DNA of 64,000 nt from an uncultured Candidatus Melainabacteria bacterium (GCA_934692625.1 CAKUUC010000001.1:201997-265996), one strand, 5' to 3'. Counted from the stretch's first letter, positions 44,587 to 53,588 are shown. The notes: generated by a model not told the origin, from the sequence alone. A program made the numbers and translations.

Positions 44587-44681
44587 GAATTTACTATCCC
44601 TCAATATTCTAATTTTATCACAACGGAACTCAAATATCATAAATATTAAATAAATTTACGAAATTATATTTTTTGTAAAAT

Positions 44682-44698
44682 TATAGTATAGTATTTGT
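44682..44698 (+). promoter_or_regulatory. -10-like boxes next to the amidase ATG
   Basis: Two overlapping TATAGT boxes (44682-44687 and 44687-44692) lie just before ATG 44699, and no SD is present. No convincing -35 is seen. Compatible with a leaderless transcript. Confidence 0.35.
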
Positions 44699-46117
44699 AT
44701 GAAAAGATATCTTTTAATAACAATCTTAACTTGTTTGACTATTGGAAGCCAAACTGCAAATAGCGTAGAAATAGTTTACCCACAAGAAGAAAATGTAACA
44801 ATTAACGCTGACTCTACATTTTTTACAGGTCACGAAAAACCAGAAAAGAAACTTACAATAAATTCAAATGAAGTTAAACTTTCCAGACAAGGCGGATTTT
44901 TCTACCCTGTCAATTTAGAATTAGGACAAAATAAATTCATTATTGATAATGGAACAGAGCAAAAAACATATATTATCAATAGAGAAGAAATAAAACCTTA
45001 CGTTGCTCCGGATAAAATTACGTATTTTGAAACGCCACAAACTGTTGCAACAATAAAAGATAATGTACCGCTTCGCTCATTTCCTTATGACGGAGGAATT
45101 ACTAGATTACAGCATTTTGACAAAGGAATGCCATTAAATATTATTGGTGAATACCAAAACTTCTACCTAGTTCAATTGGCAAGAGATGATTATGCTTGGA
45201 TTGATAAATATTTTGTTGCTTCAATCAACGGTTACAACAATTCACCGGTAAAAGTTGAAGGCTTTGTATATGAAGAAACACCGCAAGGTCGTATTTTTAC
45301 AATAAAAGTTAATAAAAAAGTTCCATATATTCTGAGTGAAAGTATTATATACAAAACCGATAAAAGAATGAGTCATTTTATAAGAACGAATGATGGACTT
45401 GATTTAACGGTTTATAACGTTAAAAACTATCCTGAAAACAAATACGAAATCCATATAAATAAAACAGGATTCAGCACTGGCTATAAAAGCTACTACAAAA
45501 ATAACCACGAACTTGTAATTGAAATAAAAGACACAAAAATAGCACAAACTAAAAACTTGCCATTAAAGGGGTTGAATATTACACTTGATGCAGGACATGG
45601 CGGAAATGAACTTGGTGCTGTAGGTTGTCTTGGAAATTACGAAAAAGACATAAATTTGCAAATTGCACTAAAACTAAAAAAATATCTGGAAAATGCAGGC
45701 GCAAATGTATTTATGACAAGAACAGAAGACAAAGATGTCAGCCTGAATGATAGAGTTGAATTTTCAAAAAAACATAATTCTGATATATTTTTAAGCATTC
45801 ACAACGACTCTCTCGGAAACGGTTCAAAAATAACAAATCCAACTGGTTCAACCGGATACGTATATTATCCACAAGCCTCAGAACTCGCACAAGATATTCT
45901 ATCAGAATTGAACAAAAAAACAGGATTAAAAAATAATGGTGTTAACGAAGCCAGTTTTGCGGTTGTCAGAAACACTGAAAGCTTATCAGTTTTGCTTGAA
46001 GTTGGGTATATGATTAGCCCAAAAGACATAGAAAACCTTACAAATGAAGAGTTTCAAGAAACAACTGCCAAAGCAATTTTTAACGGAATGGAGAAATATA
46101 TAAATGACAATAAATAA
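44699..46117 (+). CDS. N-acetylmuramoyl-L-alanine amidase (Amidase_3) with SH3-like domain
   Basis: Exported zinc amidase of 472 residues that removes peptides from glycan strands. It has a signal peptide (residues 1-21, KRYLLITILTCLTIG), a beta-rich N-terminal part, an SH3-type segment around 115-180 (VPLRSFPYDGGITRL) and a C-terminal Amidase_3 domain: LDAGHGGNELGAVG (Zn His), YEKDINLQIALKL (Zn Glu), DIFLSIHNDS (Zn His) and LLEVGYMIS (catalytic Glu). The C-terminus overlaps the next gene by 14 bases. Confidence 0.94.
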   Translation: MKRYLLITILTCLTIGSQTANSVEIVYPQEENVTINADSTFFTGHEKPEKKLTINSNEVKLSRQGGFFYPVNLELGQNKFIIDNGTEQKTYIINREEIKPYVAPDKITYFETPQTVATIKDNVPLRSFPYDGGITRLQHFDKGMPLNIIGEYQNFYLVQLARDDYAWIDKYFVASINGYNNSPVKVEGFVYEETPQGRIFTIKVNKKVPYILSESIIYKTDKRMSHFIRTNDGLDLTVYNVKNYPENKYEIHINKTGFSTGYKSYYKNNHELVIEIKDTKIAQTKNLPLKGLNITLDAGHGGNELGAVGCLGNYEKDINLQIALKLKKYLENAGANVFMTRTEDKDVSLNDRVEFSKKHNSDIFLSIHNDSLGNGSKITNPTGSTGYVYYPQASELAQDILSELNKKTGLKNNGVNEASFAVVRNTESLSVLLEVGYMISPKDIENLTNEEFQETTAKAIFNGMEKYINDNK

Positions 46118-47090
46118 CAGAAAAGTCGGAGCATTTATCGTTCCAACAGGCATTGGCGCTTCAATTGGCGGATATGCAGGAGATGCCGGAGCCTACGCAA
46201 GACATTTTGCTAAATACACTAACCTTATTGTCAATCCGAATGTTGTGAATGCCGGCGGATTTTCTGCCATTACCGAAAATATGCTATACACAGAAGGTTA
46301 CACGCTGGATTCATTTTTCAAAGGTGAAATAAATTTAGTACCTTCAAACAATAACAAAATCGGCATAATTTATGACAAAGCAATTCCGCAAGATATTTTA
46401 AATGTACATATCAATACTCATAATGCAGTAAAAGTAGTTTATGGAATTGATATTGCAGAATATGAAATCACTGAAGAAGAGGTCGGTGTTGAATTTTTCA
46501 TGAATGAAGACGGCATTTCAACCGGCAACGTAAGAAATATCGAAACACTAGGTAAATCTTGCGAAAACTTATTAAATAAAGGCTGTGAAGCAATCGCAAT
46601 TGTTTGTTTGTTTGAAGATTCTGACGAGGACAATCCCGAATACTCAAATGGAACAGGTGTAGACCCTGTTGGCGGAGTTGAAGCAATTCTCTCTCATTAC
46701 ATTTCAAAACATTACAAGGTTCCATGCGCACATTCTCCGGCGTTTAGAACATGCGAAATAGAAACAGAAATAGTGAACCCAAAATCAGCGTCAGAATATA
46801 TCACGCCGACATTTTTGCCGTGCATTCTGCTAGGATTGTCACAAGCACCGAAAATCTCAACGAATAAATCTAACGGAATTAACATTAATGACCTTGATTT
46901 TACAGTTATGCCATACAATTCGCTTGGTTCAATACCGGTTTTTGAAAGCATAAAACGAAATATCCCGACTTTTGCAGTAAAAGAAAACAAAACAGTTTTA
47001 AATATTGACAAAAACGCAATAAAAATGGTAGATAACATCATAGAAGTAGAAACATACAAAGATTGCCTAAACCAAATTCTTAAAAGTTAG
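46104..47090 (+). CDS. DUF3326 family protein
   Basis: A 328-residue protein matching, to my recollection, DUF3326, found mostly in Cyanobacteria and plastid-bearing eukaryotes with no known function. It is soluble, with a glycine-rich N-terminal block (FIVPTGIGASIGGYAGDAGA), NPNVVNAGGFS, and the conserved DPVGGVEAILSHYIS. It overlaps the upstream amidase by 14 bases and the convergent murI by 24 bases. The amidase link could be only positional. Confidence 0.75.
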   Translation: MTINNRKVGAFIVPTGIGASIGGYAGDAGAYARHFAKYTNLIVNPNVVNAGGFSAITENMLYTEGYTLDSFFKGEINLVPSNNNKIGIIYDKAIPQDILNVHINTHNAVKVVYGIDIAEYEITEEEVGVEFFMNEDGISTGNVRNIETLGKSCENLLNKGCEAIAIVCLFEDSDEDNPEYSNGTGVDPVGGVEAILSHYISKHYKVPCAHSPAFRTCEIETEIVNPKSASEYITPTFLPCILLGLSQAPKISTNKSNGININDLDFTVMPYNSLGSIPVFESIKRNIPTFAVKENKTVLNIDKNAIKMVDNIIEVETYKDCLNQILKS

Positions 47091-47891
47091 CAATTCTGGC
47101 TTTGATTTCAATTCATAAAACATTTGTGCTGAAATTTTGAACTGTTCAGGATTGGCGCTAACATAAAATTCTTCTTTATTTTGTAGATTTGAAGAGTTTA
47201 ACAAACCTGAAATTGCCAAATCTTGCTTAATATATTTTGCAAAATCAATAGCAGGGTCGATAAATAAATCCGATGGAGCAAACTCAGACAAAACATCTAT
47301 CAAAAACGGATAATGTGTACAGCCTAAAACAATCTTATCCGGATTATTTTCCAGCATTTTTAGTAAATCTACCTTGATTGTTTGACGGCTTTCTGGCGTA
47401 TTTTTTGTAGAATTTTCCACAATATGAACCCATTTTGGACAATATTGTCCAAAAACTTTCATCTGTGAATTATATTTATGAATTTCATTTTGATATGCTC
47501 CGGATTCAATAGTTGCTCTGGTTGCAAAAATACCAAGCCTTTCAACCGGCAAATGCGCCAAAATTTTTGCAACAGATTGCACTATAGGGTACAATTTGAA
47601 TTCGTAATCATTTTTAATGTCGTTATAAATGGTTGAAGAAGTTGTGTTACATGCCATTACAACCGCTTTACAACCTTTATGCTCAAAAAAGTCTAAAATA
47701 ACTTTGGAATACTCCAGCAACTGCTCTTTTGACTTATCACCATAAGGCATGTGCAATGTATCGCCATAATAAACAAAGTTTTCATTAGGTAAAATTTGTT
47801 TAACTTTATTCAAAACGGTCAAACCACCAACACCAGAATCAAAAAAGCCTATCGGGGAATTGCTATCAAATTGTTTATTTAAGGTATTCAT
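47067..47891 (-). CDS. murI: Glutamate racemase
   Basis: Supplies D-glutamate for the peptidoglycan stem peptide. At 274 residues it is standard. PIGFFDSGVGGLTVL holds the first Asp-Ser, VMACNTTSS the first catalytic Cys, and VLGCTHYPFLID the second Cys. YGDTLHMPYGDKS is the usual substrate loop. Its start lies 17 bases inside the 3' end of the upstream AMIN-amidase gene, so the two are co-transcribed. Confidence 0.97.
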   Translation of the reverse strand: MNTLNKQFDSNSPIGFFDSGVGGLTVLNKVKQILPNENFVYYGDTLHMPYGDKSKEQLLEYSKVILDFFEHKGCKAVVMACNTTSSTIYNDIKNDYEFKLYPIVQSVAKILAHLPVERLGIFATRATIESGAYQNEIHKYNSQMKVFGQYCPKWVHIVENSTKNTPESRQTIKVDLLKMLENNPDKIVLGCTHYPFLIDVLSEFAPSDLFIDPAIDFAKYIKQDLAISGLLNSSNLQNKEEFYVSANPEQFKISAQMFYELKSKPELLTFKNLV

Positions 47892-49743
47892 GTATTCCTT
47901 CCGCTATTGCTTTTGCCGTAGCCTGTTTACGACTTTCTGAAACTAATTGTGCACGTTCTGCATTATTCGAAATAAATCCAATTTCTACCAAAATTGCAGG
48001 TGCTGTCGTATGGTTTATAACATAAAATTTAGATTTGAACAAGCCTCTATTGTAAGCTTTGATATGATTTAACATAGAAGCATGAACCGTTTTTGCCAGT
48101 TGCAAACTGTTATCTTTATAATAATGTGTTTCTAAACCGTTTGGAGATTCGGCATTACTTGAATTTACGTGAATACTTACAAAGATATCAGGTGAAATAT
48201 TTTCACTTATCGCAACTCTATCTTGCAACGAAACAAATTCATCTTTATCCCTTGTCATATACACATCATAGCCTTTTTTGACAAGTAAATCATAAACCTT
48301 TTTAGAAACATCAAGAGTTATATTTTTTTCATAAATACCGTTCCTTGTCGCACCACAATCAGACCCGCCATGACCTGCATCAATTACAACAACTTTTTTT
48401 GTATGGTCTTTTTTAACAGGTGTAATAACAACAGTTGGAACTGTGACTACAGGCTCTTCAACTTTTTTAACCGTAGGCAAATTAACAGTTTGAGAAACGA
48501 CTTTTAATCTCAATGTTTTCCCGTCATTTCCGGCATGAACATCAACGACATCACCTTTTTCTAAAGGCAATGAAACTTTTATTCCACCACCGGTTAATGA
48601 TGCTATTTTCGCATCTCCAAATACCTTTGACGATTTTAAGTTCAAAGTTGAAGACCTATCAGCATTATAAAAATAGAAATCTATACTTGAAGAATTTCTA
48701 TCAACAGCATAAACTACAGGTTTAGTGAATACAAACTTGTCGTAAATAGTCTTTGAATCAGCAATCTCTTCAATCAAATTATTAAAAACCGCTTTTTGCA
48801 TTGATACAATTGGTCTTGTTTCGGTAACACCATTTAAAAACTCAATATTTTGCCCGTCAGGAGATATCACAGGTATGTATTTATCCGCATACTTGCTTGA
48901 GATAACAATACGTGCTGTAGATTTATCAAATTGCCCGATTTTAACAGTTTCTGTTTGAGTAATGTAAATTTCTTTATTACGAATAGACGGGTTTACTATA
49001 GCGTTCGGGATATCATAAACAACTCTTTGCGGATTTGTTAAGGTAAACGGTTTAGTCAAAGTTACAGCACCAAAACCATTCACAAGAACAACACCATTTT
49101 TTACGTTTAAATTATCTATATAATATTTAGATTGCAAAAATAATTCTTTTCGAGTCAAAATATAGTTTTTCTCTTCTGTTGTTGCACCCAACTGAAACGC
49201 AGAATTTATCTGACTGATTATACTATTATTTGTAATCTGTAAAGGTACTTGAATACTTGAAGTTTCTAAAAAATCTTTAACAGAAGACATTGCATCTGTA
49301 TAAACATGTTGGAAATAATAACTCTGAATTTGTGCAGTACTAAAACGTACAAACAACGAATTATTCAACCGTTTTAACTGAATATTTTTAGGGTTAAAGC
49401 CATCGTTATACAACATTGTAACTCTTACTACATTGGGTTCTACAGAATGTTGTTTAACCAAAACTTCTTTAATATTTGAAGAATTAATAACCAAATCTTG
49501 TGCCGGAATTTTTAACTCCGCAGGATTTATATCAAAATAAGCCTTATGATCCTGTTGAACAACATATAATTTTGGAACTTCACTAAATTTATATTCACTA
49601 TTGTCATTTGAATTTATTGACAAAAATGAAGTTGAATCGTCATAAACAACCGAAGTAATTCCAAAATCAGCAGCAAAAACATTTCCCACAAAGCATAGGA
49701 TAAATGCAATTACACATAAAAATTTAATAATAAAATGTTTCAT
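47875..49743 (-). CDS. N-acetylmuramoyl-L-alanine amidase with AMIN-like domains
   Basis: Exported amidase of 622 residues. It has a signal peptide (residues 1-24, cleavage after VFAAD), two AMIN-like beta domains (about 30-125 and 210-300, for example KPFTLTNPQRVVYDIPNA), a Val/Thr/Pro/Lys linker near 430 and a C-terminal Amidase_3 domain: VIDAGHGGSDCGATR, YEKNITLDVSKKV, DIFVSIHVNSS and LVEIGFISNNAER. This is AmiC-like, and AMIN amidases are common in Cyanobacteria. It differs from the 44.7-kb amidase in N-terminal architecture, so the two are not a recent duplication. Confidence 0.93.
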   Translation of the reverse strand: MKHFIIKFLCVIAFILCFVGNVFAADFGITSVVYDDSTSFLSINSNDNSEYKFSEVPKLYVVQQDHKAYFDINPAELKIPAQDLVINSSNIKEVLVKQHSVEPNVVRVTMLYNDGFNPKNIQLKRLNNSLFVRFSTAQIQSYYFQHVYTDAMSSVKDFLETSSIQVPLQITNNSIISQINSAFQLGATTEEKNYILTRKELFLQSKYYIDNLNVKNGVVLVNGFGAVTLTKPFTLTNPQRVVYDIPNAIVNPSIRNKEIYITQTETVKIGQFDKSTARIVISSKYADKYIPVISPDGQNIEFLNGVTETRPIVSMQKAVFNNLIEEIADSKTIYDKFVFTKPVVYAVDRNSSSIDFYFYNADRSSTLNLKSSKVFGDAKIASLTGGGIKVSLPLEKGDVVDVHAGNDGKTLRLKVVSQTVNLPTVKKVEEPVVTVPTVVITPVKKDHTKKVVVIDAGHGGSDCGATRNGIYEKNITLDVSKKVYDLLVKKGYDVYMTRDKDEFVSLQDRVAISENISPDIFVSIHVNSSNAESPNGLETHYYKDNSLQLAKTVHASMLNHIKAYNRGLFKSKFYVINHTTAPAILVEIGFISNNAERAQLVSESRKQATAKAIAEGIHEYLK

Positions 49744-49821
49744 AAGTTCTACCTAGAAAAATTATATATCTATTTCACAGAAAATCAAAAATGTTAAATA
49801 AGTTAAAATTAAAAAATCCAC

Positions 49822-49850
49822 TTGAAAAAATTTTATGTTTAATATAATAT
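49822..49850 (+). promoter_or_regulatory. Promoter of tRNA-Arg
   Basis: TTGAAA at 49822 and TAATAT at 49845 are 17 bases apart, with transcription predicted to begin a few bases before the tRNA. A TATAAT two bases earlier is an alternative -10. Confidence 0.5.
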
Positions 49851-49867
49851 TCATTTGTACGAAATGT

Positions 49868-49941
<74 letters not shown>

Positions 49942-49943
49942 AT

Positions 49944-49974
49944 AAAGAGTTCTTGAGTTTCAAGGACTCTTTTT
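49944..49974 (+). terminator. tRNA-Arg terminator
   Basis: AAAGAGT-T-CTTGA pairs with TCAAG-G-ACTCTTT, with a small loop and a following T-run, directly after the tRNA. Confidence 0.8.
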
Positions 49975-50070
49975 ATTTTGCAATCACGCTCATTCGTTTC
50001 GAACTTACTCCATAGAGCTTTAAAAGAAACTTCTCTTTTGATAAACTTGTTTTGCGAAAGGAGATTTTAT

Positions 50071-50700
50071 ATGAAAGTTTTAATGCTCAATGGAAGTTCA
50101 AACCTAAAAGGTTGCACATATACTGCACTTGAAGAAGTTGGAAAGACTCTCAACACATACGGTATAGACTATGAAATTTTTCAAATTGGTGCCACACCAA
50201 TAAGAGATTGTATAGGCTGTGGAAAATGTAGAGAAACCGGCAAATGCATATTTACTGATGACAAAGTAAACGAATTTGTCGAAAAATCAAAAGAGGCTGA
50301 CGGATTTGTTTTCGGAACTCCTGTTTATTTTGCACATCCGAGCGGAAGAATTTTATCATTTTTAGATAGAGCGTTTTACAGTAGCGGAAGCCAAGGAATT
50401 TATCAATTCAAACCGGCAGCCTCGATTGCATCTGCAAGAAGAGCCGGAACAACCGCTTCTCTTGATGTTTTAAATAAATATTTTACCATTCGTCAAATGC
50501 CTGTAATCAGTTCAACTTACTGGAACATGGTACACGGAAACAAACCGCAAGAAGTTTTGCAAGATAAAGAAGGCTTGCAAACTATGAGAAATATCGGTCA
50601 CAACATGGCATGGATATTGAAATGTATTGAACTAGGCAAGCAAAACGGTTTAGACAAACCACATTTTGAATCAGGTGAAAAAACAAATTTCATAAGATAA
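50071..50700 (+). CDS. Flavodoxin-fold NAD(P)H-dependent FMN reductase with Cys cluster (iron-sulfur flavoprotein-like)
   Basis: A 209-residue flavoprotein. ATG 50071 follows AAAGGAGA by 7 bases; the open frame upstream (from 49978) overlaps the tRNA terminator. KVLMLNGSSNLKGCTYTAL is the FMN-binding start of the NADPH-dependent FMN reductase family. CIGCGKCRETGKC gives C-x2-C-x2-C-x5-C, the cluster motif of archaeal iron-sulfur flavoproteins, and GTPVYFAHPSGRIL is the second flavin loop. Likely electron-transfer or quinone/nitro reductase; partner unknown. It has its own terminator. Confidence 0.85.
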   Translation: MKVLMLNGSSNLKGCTYTALEEVGKTLNTYGIDYEIFQIGATPIRDCIGCGKCRETGKCIFTDDKVNEFVEKSKEADGFVFGTPVYFAHPSGRILSFLDRAFYSSGSQGIYQFKPAASIASARRAGTTASLDVLNKYFTIRQMPVISSTYWNMVHGNKPQEVLQDKEGLQTMRNIGHNMAWILKCIELGKQNGLDKPHFESGEKTNFIR

Positions 50701-50707
50701 AACATTG

Positions 50708-50738
50708 AAAGAGGTTTTTCTTTAAAAACCTCTTTTTT
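50708..50738 (+). terminator. Rho-independent terminator after the flavoprotein gene
   Basis: AAAGAGGTTTTT and AAAAACCTCTTT form a 12-bp stem around a 4-base loop, followed by a T-run. Confidence 0.88.
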
Positions 50739-50808
50739 GTAAAATATTCTTCACATAACTAGCAAAAATATTATTTACAGACTTTAAAATAAAAAACTAG
50801 GAGGAAAT

Positions 50809-51207
50809 ATGAATATTACACCAGTAAACAATACTACAAACTTTGGAATGGCAATCAAATTTGACAAAAGTGCAAATGCAATATTAAAAAAGCAAACATA
50901 CAAAGCCTCTGAAAACACTTACAGTAACTTTTGGAATCAATTGAACAGATTAGTTGATGAGCAAGAAATCAATCCTGTTGATATAGTAGTAAGAAAATGC
51001 AAAAACAGAAAAGCGTTAGCGGCAGATATTGTAGACAATAGTGAAGATGCACTAAAAACAGTAACTTTCCGCCAAAGACTAATCAAACCGTTCGGATTAA
51101 AATTTTTAGAAAAGGCAATAAAATCGGCAAACAATATCAACGATATTAATAAAAAAATTGACAAATTACCAAAATTTGATGCAGATATTGCCGAAAATAT
51201 ATCATAA
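50809..51207 (+). CDS. Hypothetical protein with N-terminal F-G peptide (132 aa)
   Basis: First of four tandem genes whose products begin with a short polar stretch then an F-G or F-x-G step (here MNITPVNNTTNFGMAIKF). The rest is basic and helical with a Lys/Asn bias; no membrane segment, catalytic motif or known domain is visible. AGGAGG gives a strong SD. It precedes the phosphatase-like gene by only 3 bases. Function unknown; a co-regulated partner of that gene is the simplest reading. Confidence 0.75.
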   Translation: MNITPVNNTTNFGMAIKFDKSANAILKKQTYKASENTYSNFWNQLNRLVDEQEINPVDIVVRKCKNRKALAADIVDNSEDALKTVTFRQRLIKPFGLKFLEKAIKSANNINDINKKIDKLPKFDADIAENIS

Positions 51208-51210
51208 ATC

Positions 51211-51696
51211 ATGAAAACAACACAAATTACATTTACCGGCATTCCGCCTAAATACGACAGAATAGATAAGTTTATTTCCCGCTCCGGACAACCTGCGCAA
51301 GAAGATTTTTCGTGGTTAAAAGAGCAAGGCGTAACAGATATTATAAACTTTAGACGAAATAAAACCATGAAACTAAATTTCAATGAACATGAAGTCGTAA
51401 ATTCACTAGGAATGAAATATCATTCAATCCCTTCTGCTTCAATATCACCAAAAGAAAAAAATATTTTTAAATTTCTAAAGTTAACAGAAAAGATAAAAGA
51501 CAGAGGCGGCAGAATTCATATTCACTGTATGGAAGGCGTTGACAGAACAGGACTTTATTCATTTATATATAAAGAATTTAATAATATTGATACAACTAAA
51601 AACAACATTGTCGAATGGATAAGAAAAGGACTTCACCTTGAACGCTACCCTACTCTTATTTCTTGGGCAATGAATTTTATCAAAAAGAATAAATAG
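51211..51696 (+). CDS. Dual-specificity/tyrosine phosphatase-like protein with N-terminal F-x-G peptide
   Basis: A 161-residue protein with a cysteine phosphatase fold. The P-loop HCMEGVDRTG is a complete H-C-x5-R-(S/T)-G signature (Cys nucleophile, Arg phosphate binder). FISRSGQPAQEDFSWLKEQG and VTDIINFRR are the N-terminal strands of the atypical DSP group. A C-terminal helix holds W and R residues. The first residues (MKTTQITFTGIPP) carry the F-x-G peptide shared with neighbours. Whether the substrate is a protein, lipid or sugar phosphate is unknown. No kinase is adjacent. Confidence 0.85.
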   Translation: MKTTQITFTGIPPKYDRIDKFISRSGQPAQEDFSWLKEQGVTDIINFRRNKTMKLNFNEHEVVNSLGMKYHSIPSASISPKEKNIFKFLKLTEKIKDRGGRIHIHCMEGVDRTGLYSFIYKEFNNIDTTKNNIVEWIRKGLHLERYPTLISWAMNFIKKNK

Positions 51697-51747
51697 AAAT
51701 TTTTTAAAAGTACAAATTCTAACAACTTTTCAAAAAAGGAACACACT

Positions 51748-52548
51748 ATGCTAATTCAACCAATACAAAACCTCATTAAATTTCAAGGATTAGGAAACAA
51801 AATTCTTGTACAAAATAGGCGAAAAAGCTATTATAATGACTATCCTCAAAGACATTATGAAAACAATGCACCACAAAATAAGCCCCAACCTGAACCGGAG
51901 ATTAAAACAGAACCTAAAAAGTGGTATGAAAATCCGTATTATATAAATCAACCAGTAGTCAAAACAACTAATATGAGTGATTACAAAATCTCGCCCGAAG
52001 CAAAAAATATCTTACTAGCATTGAAAGATAAAGAGGTGCAAGAAACAAAAGGTAAAAGCCTTGATGATAAGTTTGTAGTAAACACAATCAAGTTCTTAAT
52101 TAATGAAGCAAATCCAAAAGAAAAATCAACTATTATAAACGACATGACAAAACTTCGTAAAATCAACTACAACAAGGTTGATGAAAATGAAATTTCTATC
52201 TTAGAACACATTATAAATGCAGAAGATATTGATTTGTTGAATTTGGCAAATAATGCTTACGCTCGCCTTGATTATTACGCACCGCTTGACTATGCGTACG
52301 AAAACATACAAAATCCAGAATTCAAAGAAGAAGTCGATAAATTGAACTTGAATTTCAAAGAGGTTAAAGAAGCGGTAAAAAGTGAGAACTTCGACAAGGT
52401 TTCAGTAATAACTGACGATTTTTACTCACCTTTTTATAAAAGAAAAGTTCAAGGAGCAGAAATCGGGAAAATATTGATTAAAAGCAAAAATTCAAACTTT
52501 TATGGCAACTTCATGCTGATGTTTGATGAATTTGTATGGCTATGGTAA
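51748..52548 (+). CDS. Hypothetical protein with N-terminal F-x-G peptide (266 aa)
   Basis: Not recognised. It begins MLIQPIQNLIKFQGLG, then has a disordered Asn/Pro/Tyr/Gln-rich stretch (about residues 20-75) and a helical, charged C-terminal half (80-266) with no catalytic motif visible. The end is aromatic (FDEFVWLW). AAAAAGGA is an adequate SD. It lies between the phosphatase-like gene and another F-x-G gene, all on the same strand. The modular layout of a short tag, a flexible linker and a folded domain resembles exported or scaffold proteins. Confidence 0.72.
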   Translation: MLIQPIQNLIKFQGLGNKILVQNRRKSYYNDYPQRHYENNAPQNKPQPEPEIKTEPKKWYENPYYINQPVVKTTNMSDYKISPEAKNILLALKDKEVQETKGKSLDDKFVVNTIKFLINEANPKEKSTIINDMTKLRKINYNKVDENEISILEHIINAEDIDLLNLANNAYARLDYYAPLDYAYENIQNPEFKEEVDKLNLNFKEVKEAVKSENFDKVSVITDDFYSPFYKRKVQGAEIGKILIKSKNSNFYGNFMLMFDEFVWLW

Positions 52549-52641
52549 TTCACAGAAAACGCTAAGCAGTTATCACACTGCACCTGTCAAAAAGTTATAT
52601 TTAGGAACATTAAAACAAGCATAGAAAAAAGGAGAAAAATA

Positions 52642-53223
52642 ATGAATATTTCACAACATTCAAACGTATCATTCAAAGGGTTTGACAACGTATTTGCCAC
52701 AAGATTTGCATCTAAAGACGGCAAACAATACACCGTTTCAATGAGATTGAACAATGAAGGCGAAAATGATTTAGATAAATTTTCAAAAGTTATGACAAAC
52801 CCAAAAGAAAAAGATATTTTGACAATCCACTATGAAAAACCAAATGGAGTAAATTCATTTGTTAACGTAAACAATTTTCCATTAATTCTTGATAAAGCAG
52901 AATTAGAAGGAGCAGATTTTAAAACAGTAAAAGAAGTTGAAAAAGCATCAATTCCTTTAGCGCAAAATGTAGTTAATTTGCTAAAAAGAGTAGGAAAAGT
53001 AGACTCAACACTTAGAGATAGTTCTTTGGCAACATATACAGCTATGGATAATAATATTAATGCTGTATGCGGATTGTATAAAGAAATACCGGGATTTAAA
53101 CAAAGAGCTATAGAGTTATTACTTCATGATAACAGATGGACCGGTGAAGTTCCAATAATTCACGAGGCTGCAAATAATATAGTTAACGTAATCTCAAATA
53201 AGATGACTAAATATTTTAAATAA
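52642..53223 (+). CDS. Hypothetical protein with N-terminal F-x-G peptide (193 aa)
   Basis: Not recognised. It starts MNISQHSNVSFKGFDNVFAT, the clearest example of the short polar lead followed by S-F-K-G-F. The remainder is an alpha/beta mix (KQYTVSMRLNNEG, then LTIHYEKPNGVNSFV, then helices to the end) without cysteines in catalytic contexts or membrane segments. AAAGGAG gives a strong SD, and a strong terminator follows. It closes the four-gene cluster. Confidence 0.75.
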   Translation: MNISQHSNVSFKGFDNVFATRFASKDGKQYTVSMRLNNEGENDLDKFSKVMTNPKEKDILTIHYEKPNGVNSFVNVNNFPLILDKAELEGADFKTVKEVEKASIPLAQNVVNLLKRVGKVDSTLRDSSLATYTAMDNNINAVCGLYKEIPGFKQRAIELLLHDNRWTGEVPIIHEAANNIVNVISNKMTKYFK

Positions 53224-53252
53224 AAATATTCACAACTAAATTTAATCTAAAA

Positions 53253-53282
53253 AAAAAGAACCTAGTAATAGGTTCTTTTTTG
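53253..53282 (+). terminator. Rho-independent terminator
   Basis: AAAAAGAACCTA and TAGGTTCTTTTT form a 12-bp stem with a GTAA tetraloop and T-run, ending the F-x-G cluster. Confidence 0.92.
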
Positions 53283-53303
53283 CAATTATGGTATAATTAA
53301 AAA

Positions 53304-53588
53304 ATGAAAAGAGAATTATTATACAATAAAACAATCAAAATCTTCGGACTGATAAACGCCACAATAATAGGCATTATGACAATAATGTCATTGACAATAT
53401 TGCCTTATAATAACCTCGTTGGCATCACTAATCCTGGGCTAGCAGATTTTTTTATTTTATATCAAGTGAATATTGGTAGGGTGGGAAAAGCGAAGCGGTT
53501 CCCACCGCTGATTATGCCGGAATCAATAATTTCATCAAAATTCTACCTTTTTCAGACAAAAAAAGAACCCTTAACGGGTTCTTTTTAA
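53304..53588 (+). CDS. Short ORF, doubtful or remnant gene (94 aa)
   Basis: A TATAAT box (53292-53297) lies 6 bases before the ATG, so if expressed it would be leaderless. Residues 12-35 are hydrophobic (FGLINATIIGIMTIMSLTIL) and could be one membrane helix. The 3' part runs through a repeat palindrome (53480-53506) and into a terminator, so this end is not protein-like and the frame is probably a remnant truncated by repeat insertion. No homologue comes to mind. Confidence 0.25.
   Translation: MKRELLYNKTIKIFGLINATIIGIMTIMSLTILPYNNLVGITNPGLADFFILYQVNIGRVGKAKRFPPLIMPESIISSKFYLFQTKKEPLTGSF
53480..53506 (+). repeat. Palindromic repeat, copy 1
   Basis: GGTGGGAA...TTCCCACC with an inner AGCG-A-AGCG core, 27 bases. 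A near-identical copy lies at 63772-63799. Confidence 0.85.
53561..53585. terminator. Bidirectional terminator between the short ORF and tRNA-Phe
   Basis: AAAAGAACCC and GGGTTCTTTT form a 10-bp stem around TTAAC. On the minus strand it ends the tRNA-Phe transcript, 7-10 bases past the tRNA. Confidence 0.85.

Noticed and set aside
46712..47059. 115-codon minus-strand ORF
   Set aside because: Antisense shadow of the DUF3326 gene, with no SD.
49978..50070. 31-residue N-terminal extension of the flavoprotein
   Set aside because: It overlaps the tRNA-Arg terminator region and lacks flavodoxin pattern; ATG 50071 has a strong SD.
50937..51383. 148-codon minus-strand ORF across the first two F-x-G genes
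   Set aside because: It is antisense to two genes with strong SD or domain support and encodes no recognisable motif.
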